A DNA stretch of 20,000 nucleotides, from NCBI RefSeq assembly GCF_000499385.1, contig NW_013653301.1, forward strand, positions 1 to 20,000. Reading direction: 5' to 3'. The notes under the pieces are model-generated. The model made no database searches. It worked only from the letters and a program-made list of their open reading frames with translations, and was not told where the DNA came from. Positions 9,208-17,962 of the stretch are shown piece after piece. The stretch comes from Eimeria necatrix. Lineage: Eukaryota > Apicomplexa > Conoidasida > Eucoccidiorida > Eimeriidae. Positions within the stretch are counted from its first letter, which is position 1; each line of letters begins with the position of its first letter. Made by a program: the position numbers and the translations under genes.

Positions 9208-9650
9208 CTGAAACCCTTTTTTGTGCTTTCTTTTGGCTCAAATGGTATTCTTTTTGAGATAATGAAGGGGGGCAAAGAAAAGAAAGAACATAATTTGAAA
9301 ATAAACAATTTATTCGAAGAAAAAGCGGCGGTTGCTGCTGAAGTTGTGCAGCACGGTGTCGCTGTGCTGCGGTGTCTCGGCAGCTGCTGCAGCAAAACCC
9401 CTCGCTGCAGCTCCTTTAGAGCTTTAAACGAGCCAAAGCAGCAGCAAAAAAGAACAAATTATTTATTTTTTGTTTTTTAATTATTTAATTCTTTTTATTT
9501 GCTGAAATTAAGAGGCAGAACGGCAGCAACAGCCGCTGCTGCCAGCCGCCGCGCATGCGCAGAGCTGGCGGCCCCGGGGGGCCCCAGAAGGGGCCCCCAC
9601 AAGGCCCATTAGTATTTGTTTTGACTGCCAATTTAAAGTTAAAAGCCGGA

Positions 9651-9685
9651 TTTAGGGTTTAGGGTTTAGGGTTTAGGGTTTAGGG
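9651..9685 (+). repeat. Interstitial telomere-like tract, TTTAGGG orientation
   Basis: Five TTTAGGG units, about 420 bases upstream of the proposed ERH start codon. Confidence 0.9.
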
Positions 9686-9849
9686 CTCAAGCTGCGCTCC
9701 TTCGGCTCCCTGTCAGTCCCGCCTCCTCCAGAGCCAGCAACGCCACCTATAAACATCTTTTGATTTTTTAATTTTGTTTGCCTCCGGCGAATTTCCATAA
9801 ATGCATTTCTTTGAATTTTAGCTTTGGCTTTTTCTGAGGCGTGGCAGGC

Positions 9850-9889
<40 letters not shown>

Positions 9890-10011
9890 TAGCAGCAGCA
9901 GCGGCAGCAGCGGGGGAAGGCGCAGCAGCCAGTGCAGCAGCAGAAGACGCAGAGGGACCAGCAGCAACGGCGACAGCAGCCGCATTGCCAGCACCAGCGG
10001 CTGCAGCAGAA

Positions 10012-10057
<46 letters not shown>

Positions 10058-10064
10058 AAGCAGC
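9850..10064. repeat. CAG-rich block upstream of ERH
   Basis: A pure CAG run at 9850-9887 followed by interrupted CAG/CGG sequence to about 10064, open in several frames on both strands. It directly precedes the proposed ERH first exon and may be 5' UTR. No conserved protein could be read from it. Confidence 0.7.
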
Positions 10065-10102
10065 ACCAACAGTTAAGACAGACTGCTGCAAACTTGTACG
10101 CA

Positions 10103-10226
10103 ATGGTGAGTGACTCTCTTGCTGCTGTTGCTGCTGCGCTGCTGCTGCTGCTGCTTGCGTTCGCGTTCTCGGGTTTAATTCTCTTCAGCTCTTTTTGAAT
10201 AATTGGAATAATTGAAAAAACCAAAA

Positions 10227-10257
<31 letters not shown>

Positions 10258-10340
10258 ATATTAGCAGCAGAATGAAGTCTAGCAGCAAAAGTCCCACACT
10301 GGGAGCTGTTGTAGAAGCAGCAAAGACAGCCCCGCCCACT

Positions 10341-10398
<58 letters not shown>

Positions 10399-10486
10399 TG
10401 TGGCTGAGGGTTTGTGTAATTGGGCATATCTCGGCTTGTCTGTGGCGGATTTGGGTGATTTTTGGTGCTGCTTGCTGTGCGTTGTG

Positions 10487-10522
<36 letters not shown>

Positions 10523-11526
10523 AGCAGCAGCACACGATCCTCTTGGTGCAGTTTGGAGACCGCAGGGAGACAAAAACTTACATGGAATTTGCTTCTGTTG
10601 CAGCAGCAATGGACGGCGTGTGTCAGTTGTACGAACAGGCCCTCAAGGGGGCCGAGCCGCGGCTGCGGCAAATCACCTACGACGTCAACGACCTCTTCAG
10701 CTACCTCGACTCCCTCAACGATCTTTGCGCCCTCGTGTCCGCAAACCCTAAACCCTAAACCCTAAACCCTAAACGCTAAACCCTCGAAGAATTAATTCGC
10801 CAAAAAATGTGCAAAAAATGATAAAAATTGAGCAAAAATTGACCTCAAAACACCAAAAATATACCCTAAACCCTATGAGCCCTCACTTCAAACAAACCCT
10901 AAACCCTAGTCGCAAACCCTAAACCCTAATCCGAAACCCTAAACCCTAATCGTAAACCCTAAACACCGAAGAATGTACTTTACAATCTGGAAAATGGACT
11001 CTTAACTCTGAAGATGAGTCCTTTACCTAGACGCTAAACCCTAAACCCTAGACCCTAAACCCTAAACCCTAGACGCTAAACCCTAAACCCTAAACCCTAG
11101 ATGCCAAACCCTAAACCCTAGACCAGCTCAAGGGCCTCTACGTCTCCCAGGACTCTAAACCCTAAATCGAAGCCTAGCCTGAAACCCTTAGCGCTAGAAG
11201 TGCAGTCTTCAGGCCCTCCTCAAAACCCTAAACCCTAAACCCTAAAACCTAACTCTTGAATTCCAAACCCTCAAGCCAAAGTCTGCAACCTTATCCCGGC
11301 GCATCCCAGGGCGAGGCTCCACCCCGCAAGGCCCAGGGTCTGGGGATGAGGGCTCGGAGCTTAGGGCTTAGGGTTTAGGGTTTAGGGTTTAGGGTTTAGG
11401 GTTTAGGGTTTAGGGTTTGGGGTTGGGCGCAGGCACGACAGCGAGCTGAACGCGTACGCGCCGCACAACAAGGCGTGGATAAAAGACCAAGTGTTTAAAC
11501 ATTTGAAGAGACAAGCGAGGGCTTGA
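10103..11526 (+). CDS. ERH: Enhancer of rudimentary homolog (ERH), complete
   Basis: Conserved small nuclear protein of about 104 residues that acts as a dimer in mRNA splicing and decay complexes in animals and yeasts. Exon 2 ends at 10736 and encodes HTILLVQ, then TKTYMEFASV, MDGVCQLYE, ITYDVNDLF and DLCAL. Exon 3 (11433-11526, TGA) encodes NAYAPHNKAWIKDQVFKHL and ends RQARA. These align with human ERH (HTILLVQ, ITYD, NKDWIKEKIY, LLRRQA) almost without gaps. The exon 2-3 junction is phase 2 (GT|GTCCGC ... GGCGCAG|G) and restores the Val of the conserved LV. Only one or a few residues are missing before HTILLVQ; the best start is ATG 10103-10105 directly followed by a consensus donor GTGAGT, so exon 1 would contribute just Met. 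Exon 2 then starts at 10525, 10528 or 10531 because the acceptor is CAGCAGCAG. An alternative is an uninterrupted start at 10462 with a poly-Leu leader, which the family does not have. Product length 100-102. Confidence 0.92.
10106..10530 (+). repeat. First ERH intron with AATA and CAG/CTG repeats
   Basis: Contains an (AATA)n run at 10225-10260, CAG runs at 10341-10397, and a CTG run at 10488-10521 that leads directly into the CAGCAGCAG acceptor. The intron depends on the ATG|GTGAGT start model. Confidence 0.55.
10737..11432 (+). repeat. ERH intron 2 built from telomere-like repeats in inverted orientation
   Basis: The donor GTGTCCGC is followed within five bases by CCCTAAA units (10742-10785), more of which are scattered to 11255 among unique spacers. 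The 3' side is TTTAGGG units (11363-11420) ending eleven bases before the acceptor. Both conserved exons flank it directly, so its position in a transcribed intron is firm. Confidence 0.88.
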
Positions 11527-11574
11527 AAGGGTTTTGAGGTGTACGCGGAGTTGGGTTTGTGGGGCGCGTTTTGG

Positions 11575-11656
11575 GGTGTACGTACACCCGAAAACGCGCG
11601 CTCTGGGGTGTACGTACACCCCAAAACGGGCGCGCGGGCTGCGGTGTACAGACACC
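11575..11656. repeat. Cluster of three palindrome copies
   Basis: Copies at 11575-11588, 11607-11620 and 11643-11656, spaced 32 and 36 bases. The middle copy extends to a perfect 20-bp palindrome (11604-11623). Confidence 0.9.
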
Positions 11657-11675
11657 CGAAGCTCGCAGCCGTTTT

Positions 11676-11752
11676 GAAACTCCAAATTCGCTAATTGGAA
11701 TCTTTCGGCGTTTTAAAACTCCAAATTCGCTAATTGGAATCTTTTAAAAGTC
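11676..11752 (+). repeat. Short direct repeat, about 38-base unit
   Basis: The words AAACTCCAAATTCGCTAATT and GGAATCTTT occur twice in tandem, with a third partial unit (AAAGTCCAAAG) following. The repeat sits between two palindrome clusters. Confidence 0.85.
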
Positions 11753-11782
11753 CAAAGCCACAATGCGAGAGGGGGTTGCTGC

Positions 11783-11832
11783 GGTGTACGTACACCCGAA
11801 ACCTGCGCGGGCTCCTGCGGTGTACGTACACC
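11783..11832. repeat. Cluster of two palindrome copies
   Basis: Copies at 11783-11796 and 11819-11832, spaced 36 bases, each preceded by GCTGC or CTGC. Confidence 0.9.
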
Positions 11833-11971
11833 CCAGCGGCCAGTTCTGACCAGCTGCAGCGGCGCTGCTCTTCGCAAACCCTGAAAAAGGGTTTCTCGAA
11901 ACGTCCTTTCTTTTGTCGCTCCTTCCCCTATATTCGTGTCTTTCTTAGTTCTTCGCTTCCCCCCGCCTCCA

Positions 11972-12265
11972 GGGTTTAGAGGGAGTCGAGGGTTTAGGGT
12001 TTAGGGTTTACGGAGCCGAGGGTTTGGGGTTTAGGGTTTAGGGCGCCGAGGGTTTAGGGTTTGGGGTTTCGACTTCCACTGCCCTCTTCGACAGCGAATC
12101 GCCCCCAGTTAAAGCGGTGGAGCTCTAACTGCCCAGCCACGGGTTACAAAGGCTTTAGGGTTTAGGGTTTAGGGTTTAGGGTTTAGGGTTTGACTGCCTC
12201 TGTAGACCATCTTCTTTTCTGCGTTCTACAGAAAGCTTAGGGTTTAGGGTTTAGGGTTTAGGGTT
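11972..12265 (+). repeat. Series of TTTAGGG telomere-like tracts
   Basis: Three groups (11972-12075, 12152-12192, 12236-12265) with degenerate GAGGGTTTGGGG variants in the first. All share one orientation. Confidence 0.9.
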
Positions 12266-12279
12266 GCGGAAGCGAGTGA

Positions 12280-12332
12280 AGTGTCTGTACACCGCAGCAA
12301 GTGCCTGTGCAGCTTTCGGGTGTACGTACACC
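12280..12332. repeat. Two palindrome copies
   Basis: AGTGTCTGTACACC at 12280-12293 (followed by GCAG) and GGTGTACGTACACC at 12319-12332. A half copy (GGTGTACGTGC) follows at 12357. Confidence 0.85.
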
Positions 12333-12645
12333 TCAAAAAGCCCGCCCGCACACTGGGGTGTACGTGCTGCACTTGGGATTAGCAGTGAGGGTTTTTAAAG
12401 ACTCTAAATGCAATAAATCCAAAAGAATAAATGCAAAGATCTGCATGCACACAGCGAAGCCTTCAAGAAGCTGCAGATTAAAAGCTTGGGCCCGCAGCTG
12501 CGCAGGGCTGGCGTCTCAGCTGCAGCGCAGCAGCAGCTGAAACGGCGGCGCTGCTGCTGCTGCTGCTGCTGCTGCTGCAGCAGCAGCAGTTGCGGGCGCG
12601 GGGCCGCGGCGGTTCGCACAGCCAAGGCTAAGAGGGCGCGGCTCG

Positions 12646-12673
12646 AAGTCCATTTGCTGCAGCAAATGGACTT
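12646..12673. repeat. Perfect 28-bp palindrome
   Basis: Left arm AAGTCCATTTGCTG and its exact reverse complement follow each other with no loop. The sequence lies in a long open frame (12486-12872), where it would encode part of VHLLQQMDL. Confidence 0.9.
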
Positions 12674-12967
12674 AGTTGGCTTTTTATTGAAGAATAAAAA
12701 GCTTTTATTTGCTGCAGAAGGTCTCAGGGAGTTTGAAAATGCGCGAAGAGGCTCAGAGGCGTTTGTGCGAGGCGCCAGGGCTTGTGCGAAGTTGAATTTT
12801 CGCGTTTTTCACTTTTGCGGTCTTTTTGGCTGTTTCTTTCGCGCAAGATCCCCCGTGTTAAGTCGAGTTTAGTGCTGGTGTGTTTCTGGAGAAAAAGCGC
12901 TTTTCAAAAATGCAAAAATGAAGAGTTTCCGCCAGCTTTCTGGAAGTTGCAAAATGCTGGCGATTCG

Positions 12968-12981
12968 GGTGTCTCGACACC
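12968..12981. repeat. 14-bp palindrome family copy (GGTGTCTCGACACC)
   Basis: One mismatch in the centre; followed by TCAG. Confidence 0.8.
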
Positions 12982-13459
12982 TCAGCGCCTGCCCGCGGTG
13001 CGCGCCGAAAACGCCGTTCATCACTTTTTTCTTGTCTTTGCAACTCTCTGCAGGTCCCCGTGAGTGGAATTGAATTTAAAATGAGTTATTTATTGTTTTA
13101 TTGCGCTTAAAAGGGGAAAAAAGGACACATCTGGCGAAGCAGCTGGCAGAACTCCGCGCTCGGCCTGGGACCGACACGAGCACAACCCATCGACGTGAAC
13201 TGGCGCGTCTTTCCTTTATTTTTGTTTTCTTTTCATTGAATTTGACTTTTCTGGACTTTCAAGTTTGCAAAATTAATTTCTTTTCTCCAGATTCCGCACA
13301 AGTTGAGTGCCCAGCGCCGCGCGCAGCCGCTGGGGTTCCGTTTTGCAGGTTTTTCCCGCAGGCGCCTTTTCGCGGATTCGAAGAATTCAATTTTCCTCCT
13401 TTTTGCTTCTCAGTGTTTTTTTTGCTTTTTAAACGAATTGCTGCTGCTGTTTCACGCGT

Positions 13460-13864
13460 TTGTGGCCTCGGTGCTGCTGCGCTGCTGCTGCTGCTGCTGC
13501 TGCTGCCGGGCCTTTTCTCTTCGCGTCTCTTACCTTTAGGGGCCCCGGGCCCCGCCGGCTGCGCGGCAGCTCTGTCTCAGCTTCTTTGCTGCTTCGGGGG
13601 CCCCCCACTTGCTGCAGTGGGGGCCCCCAGCAGCAGCAGCAGCAGCAGACAGGGGCCCCCGTTGCGAGGCCGCAGACTGCTGCTGCTGCTGCTGGCCCGG
13701 CGAAGGCGGCCCCAGAGGCCCTGCTGCATGCAGCGCCTGCTGCTGCTGCTGCTGCCGCTGCTCAGCAGCAAAAAGCCCCTCTTGTGCCTCACCGGAAGTT
13801 CAAAATGGCCTCGGCAGCAGCAGCATACTACGAGCTCTACAAGCCCTCGAGGGGGGCCCGTGCT

Positions 13865-13896
<32 letters not shown>

Positions 13897-14009
13897 CACG
13901 GGCGCAGCAGGCCAAGGCTACCTCTGGCAGCTGCCGCAGCACGCGTGGGCCCCTCTGGGCCTTTTGCTGCTGACGGGCCCCACAGCTGCGGAGTTTGACT
14001 CCTTGGGGG
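13460..14009 (+). CDS. Probable upstream exon of the F-box/SNF2 gene
   Basis: A frame open to a stop at 14032, with a non-repetitive end (YYELYKPSRG, then after an Ala run YLWQLPQHAWAPLGLLLLTG). A donor GTCAGT at 14010 leaves phase 1 after Leu-Gly. The next candidate exon (14741-14802) begins in exactly the phase needed. Without that splice the frame would end at 14032 with LRLP. The front of this exon is repeat-derived (Gly-Pro, Gln and Ala runs), so its true start is unknown. No domain recognised. A separate small gene ending at 14032 remains possible. Confidence 0.42.
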
Positions 14010-14035
14010 GTCAGTGGCTTCGCTTGCCCTAAGTA

Positions 14036-14690
14036 GCTAGCTAGCTGCGGTGGCTAGCTAGCTGCGCTGGCTAGCTAGCTGCGGTAGCTGGCTAGCTGCG
14101 GTGGCTAGCTGGCTGCGGTGGCTAGCTAGCTGCGGTGGCTAGCTAGCTGTTCTGGCTGGCTAGCTGCCACAGCTAGCTAGCTGTGGTAGCTGCCTAGCTG
14201 TGGTAGCTAGCTGGCTGCGATAGTTAGCTAGCTCAGTGGCTAGTCTGCTGCGGTGGCTAGCTAGCTGCGATAATTAGCTAGCTGCAGTGGCTAGCTAGCT
14301 GCGATAGCCACCTGGCTAGCTGTCACAGCTAGCTGGCTGTTAGCTAGCTGGCTAGCTATCTCCCCTAGTGCGTACGGACTTTGCTAGCCACGCGACTATC
14401 CAGCTAGCTAGAGCCAGCTAGCTAGAGCCAGCTAGCTAGAGCCAGCTAGCCAGAGCCAGCTAGCCAGAGCCAGCCAGCTAGAGCCAGCTAGCTAGAGCCA
14501 GCTAGCTACAGCGAGCTAGCTGGAGCTAGCTCGCTAGAGCTACCTACCAAGAGCTAGCTAGCCAAAGCCAGCTAGCCAGAGCCAGCTAGCCAGAGCCACC
14601 TAACAAGAGCCAGCTAGCTAGAGCCAGCTAGCTAGAGCCAGCTAGCTAGAGCCAGCTAGCTAGAGCCAGCTAGCTAGAGCTAGGGCCTGG
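14036..14690. repeat. TAGC-type array, two halves in opposite orientation, probable intron
   Basis: First half (to about 14345) is built of GCGGTGGCTAGCTAGCT-like units; second half (14400-14690) of AGAGCCAGCTAGCT units with a period near 14 bases. The second unit resembles the reverse complement of the first. It lies between the donor at 14010 and the acceptor at 14740. Confidence 0.85.
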
Positions 14691-14740
14691 GATTCTCATT
14701 TGCTGTGGCTTGCTGCTGCTTGTGTGCTATTTTGCTGCAG

Positions 14741-14802
14741 ATGAAGAATGGATTTCCGTGCAGCAGCAAAGCAGCAAACTTGCTGCAAAAGATGCTGCGC
14801 AG
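14741..14802 (+). CDS. Short internal exon of the F-box/SNF2 gene (inferred)
   Basis: Bounded by acceptor TTTGCTGCAG and donor CAG|GTGGGC. In the phase set by its neighbours it encodes EEWISVQQQSSKLAAKDAAQ and ends in phase 0, as the next exon (15256) requires. It lies between two TAGC arrays. The reading frame is inferred from phase agreement on both sides, not from homology. Confidence 0.45.
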
Positions 14803-14825
14803 GTGGGCCCGCCTGAAGGCCTGCA

Positions 14826-15147
14826 GGCAGCTGCGTGGATAGCTAGGCAGCTAGCTAGGTAGCTAGCTAGGCAGCTAGCTAGGCAGCTAGCTAGGCAGCT
14901 AGCTGGACAGCTAGCTGGGCAGCTAGCTACGCAGCTAGCTGGGCAGCTAGTTAGGCAGCTAGCTAGGCAGCTAGCTAGGCAGCTAGCTGGACAGCTAGCT
15001 GGACAGCTAGCTACGCAGCTAGCTACGCAGCTAGCTACGCCGCTAGCTAGGCAGCTAGCTGGGTAGCTAGCTACGCAACTAGCTACGCCGCTAGCTAGGC
15101 AGTTAGCTGGGTAGCTAGCTGGGCAGCTAGCTAGGCAGCTAGCTGGC
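14826..15147. repeat. 12-base TAGC-derived tandem array, probable intron
   Basis: About 26 units of GGCAGCTAGCTA with variants (GGACAG, TACGCAG, TACGCCG). The regular 12-base period translates on the minus strand to a SCLASCPASCVAS-like peptide repeat within an otherwise unsupported open frame, so I treat it as intronic DNA. Confidence 0.88.
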
Positions 15148-15255
15148 AGCTGCGCGGGCGCGTGTGCCTGCGGCTCTTTGGGCTGTTTGCATGCAAGCTT
15201 TGTTGCTTTGCTGCTGCTCATTTTGGAGTTCTTCTTTTCCTTCTTTTTGTCTCAG

Positions 15256-16224
15256 GAAGAAATACATTTGACAGAAAAACAAAAAAGAAAACAAGCTTTA
15301 AGTCTCGCGGCCCAGCTCCGCAGCGCATGCAGCTCGGGCCGCCGCCTGGACGCCTGCAGGGTACCTGTGGGGCCCCCGGGGGGCCCCCCGAAGGGGCCCC
15401 CCTGCAGCGAGGGGGCCCCCCAAGGGGGCCCCCCTCTGCCTGGGGGGGCCCCTGAGGGGCCCCTTGGCCCTCGGGGGGCCCCCTGGGGGCCCCCCGGGGG
15501 CCCCCGAGCAGCGCCTGCTGGCGGCTGCGTCTTGCTTTGTGTGTGGATTAATTTGAGGTGAGAAACACTTTGCTGCTGGACAAAGAAAGGGACCCGTTTT
15601 GCTGCTGCTGGCTTATTTGCTGCTGCTGCTGCTGGCTTATTTGCTGCTGCTGCTGCTGCTGCTGCTGCTGTGCTGCTGCAGCGACTGCCTCCGCTGCTCC
15701 GCCTCGCGAGAGTCTCCCGTCTCCTTCTCTCTGACTTCTGCTGAGGCCTTCGTGCTGCAGCATTTGCTGCCGCTCTCCTTCCCGCTGCAGCACGTGCTGC
15801 AGCTGCTGGCAGCAGAGGGGCCCCCCCTCACTGCTGTGGCGCGAGCCACCATAGCTCGCTTGTCTCAGCCCGAGGGGCCCCCGCCGGGGCCCTGGGGGCC
15901 CCTGGGGCCCTGGGGGCCCCTGGGGGCCCCCGGGGCCCCCGGAGCCCCCGGCGGGGCCCCCGGGGCCCCCGGGGCGCTGGGGCCCCCGGGGGCCCCCGGG
16001 GCCCCGGGGGCCCCCCCTGGGGCTGGGGAGCCGTGCAGGCCGGTGGCCGTGGGGGCCCCCCCTGGGGGGTCGTGGGGGCCCCTGGTGGGTACTGTAATGA
16101 GGGCAACAGACAGGGAAGAGTGGAGACACTTTTTGGGTTTTGCTGCTGCGCTGCTGGAGACGGCTTTGCCGGCGGGTTTGTTGCAGCAGCTGTGGGAGGG
16201 GACCCTGGGGGCCCCCGAGGCCCC

Positions 16225-16257
<33 letters not shown>

Positions 16258-16529
16258 GTCGGTGCTGCTGGAGCAGCAGCAGCAGCAGCACCGGCAGGAG
16301 CGGCAGCGGGGCCGGCTGTGGCTGCATGCAGTGGAAGCTGCGCTGCTGCAGGGCCCCAGCATCTGCGGCTGCTGGGGCTGTTTGCTGCACTGCGCGGAGG
16401 CCCCTGCTGCTGCTACGGTGTCTAGACACTTCGACTTTGCTGCAGCAAAGGGCTGGAGGGTCAAGGCCGACCCCGCGCTGGACGGCAGCGGCACAGCAGC
16501 TTTCGAGCAGCTGCTGCTGCGCGCCTACC

Positions 16530-16574
<45 letters not shown>

Positions 16575-16837
16575 GCAGCAGCAGCAGCAGCAGCAGCAGG
16601 GCAGTGCAGGTGCCGCCTGTGCGGCTTGTCTTCGCTGCAGCTGCAGGGGGTTTTGTGTCTGCTGGACCCCCGCTCTGTGTCTTCGTTTGGCTGCAGCAGC
16701 AAAACGCACTGGGCTGCAGCACAAGCTGCTGTTCCTGGACTGGCAGCTGTGGGGTCCAGTTGGATCCACTCCCTCGGGATCGGATCCCAGGGGATCGTGG
16801 GGAGTTTGCGGCCGCCAGCCCCACTTGCTGCAGGCCC

Positions 16838-16884
<47 letters not shown>

Positions 16885-17101
16885 GGGGCGGGCTCTTCCG
16901 CCACCAAGTGCATGCGCTGCTGTGGCTGCGCCACAGAGAAAGGTGTGGGGCCCCACAGCTGCCGCCTGCAGACACGCAGCAGTCTTGGCTGCTGCTGTGC
17001 TGCAGCGCAGCAGCACAGAAAACTGCAGAAGCAAAAAGAGCAGCAGACGAGGCCCTGCTGCGGCTGGGGCCCCCGGGGGGCCCCCCCCCGCGGGGGGCCC
17101 C

Positions 17102-17145
<44 letters not shown>

Positions 17146-17335
17146 ACACGGGGAAGCAAATGGAGACACAAGAAAGAAGTTTGGAGACACAAAGTGATGC
17201 TGCTGCTGAAGTTGTGTGGCCGCAGCAGCAGCAAAATGACTGCAGAGCAGCAGCAGATCTTCTGAAGTGTCTCTCCACCTGGATCGAGCTGCCTCTCCCG
17301 AGCAGCAACTGGCTGGAAGACGCACGCGCGCCAAG

Positions 17336-17367
<32 letters not shown>

Positions 17368-17567
17368 AGGCTGCAGCAGCGGCTGCAGGGGCGGAAGAGG
17401 CAGCGGCAGCTGCAGCAGCAGCAACGTCGCCCGCAGCAGCTACAGCGCCGACGCCAGCAGCAGAGGCAGCAGCAGCAGCAGCAACGGATATGCCACGACT
17501 GGCGGAGGCAGCATCTGCATCGCCTCCTGAAGCAGGCATGGCAGCAGCAGCAGCAGCAGAACCAGCA

Positions 17568-17600
<33 letters not shown>

Positions 17601-17743
17601 GCTGCAGCAGCAGAGTCGGAATACGACGAGGATGCTGCAGCAGGATTTGACTCACCAGGAAGCAGCTCGGGAGTGCGGCTGCTGCAGGGGCAGGGGACTT
17701 GTCTCCGTGTCTTTGCCGACGGCCACCCCAAGTTGCTGCTGTC

Positions 17744-17782
<39 letters not shown>

Positions 17783-17930
17783 CAGCAGGTGCAGCAGCAA
17801 TAGTGGCACGAGCTGCAGCACACCAACAGTGCAAGAACTGGCCGCAGCAGGCTCCGAAGCAAGCGGGTCTGGTGTCATTCCTGGATCTGCTGCTGCTGCA
17901 GCGACAGCAGCAGCAGCAGCAGCAGCACCA

Positions 17931-17962
<32 letters not shown>

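Larger units (their letters stand above)
6631..10102. other. Intergenic region between the divergent MYCBP-like and ERH genes
   Basis: Holds palindrome copies at 6788 and 7155, TA/CA tracts (7443-7700, 8249-8408), CAG tracts (7843-7905, 8698-8728, 8843-8885), a TGCATGC array (8450-8526), GGGGCC tracts (9040-9207, 9565-9600), and CCCTAAA/TTTAGGG tracts (7970-8011, 9651-9685). Short open frames exist throughout, but none shows a recognisable conserved stretch. Any 5' exon or promoter of the two flanking genes would lie here, but none can be picked out by eye. Confidence 0.55.
11527..12480. other. Region downstream of ERH: palindrome cluster and telomere-like tracts
   Basis: Palindrome copies at 11575, 11607, 11643, 11783, 11819, 12280 and 12319, a 35-base direct repeat (about 11675-11750, ACTCCAAATTCGCTAATTGG), and TTTAGGG tracts at 11972-12075, 12152-12192 and 12236-12265. 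No convincing gene. Confidence 0.7.
12486..13500 (+). other. Possible 5' exons of the downstream SNF2-type gene; not resolved
   Basis: Several short open, non-repetitive stretches occur (about 12600-12790, 13101-13200 and 13290-13350), with plausible acceptors such as TTTGCTGCAG at 12705-12714, CTCTCTGCAG at 13043-13052 and TTTTCTCCAG at 13282-13291. Two frames are open through each, and I recognise no family. They may be 5' exons of the large plus-strand gene starting by 13.8 kb, or a separate gene. No start codon can be chosen with confidence. Confidence 0.3.

Noticed and set aside
9673..10103. Possible minus-strand coding stretch with FMEIRRRQTKLKNQ
   Set aside because: The charged stretch is short, lies where the ERH promoter or 5' UTR should be, and the rest of the frame is CAG-derived. 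No splice context or family was found.
10462..10530. ERH beginning at ATG 10462 with a hydrophobic Leu-rich leader, like a signal peptide
   Set aside because: The leader is just the CTG repeat read as Leu; ERH is a nuclear protein without a leader and its family starts one or two residues before HTILLVQ.
14727..15221. Minus-strand open frame with a SCLASCPASC peptide repeat
   Set aside because: It is the translation of the 12-base TAGC-derived array and overlaps plus-strand exons that are better supported.
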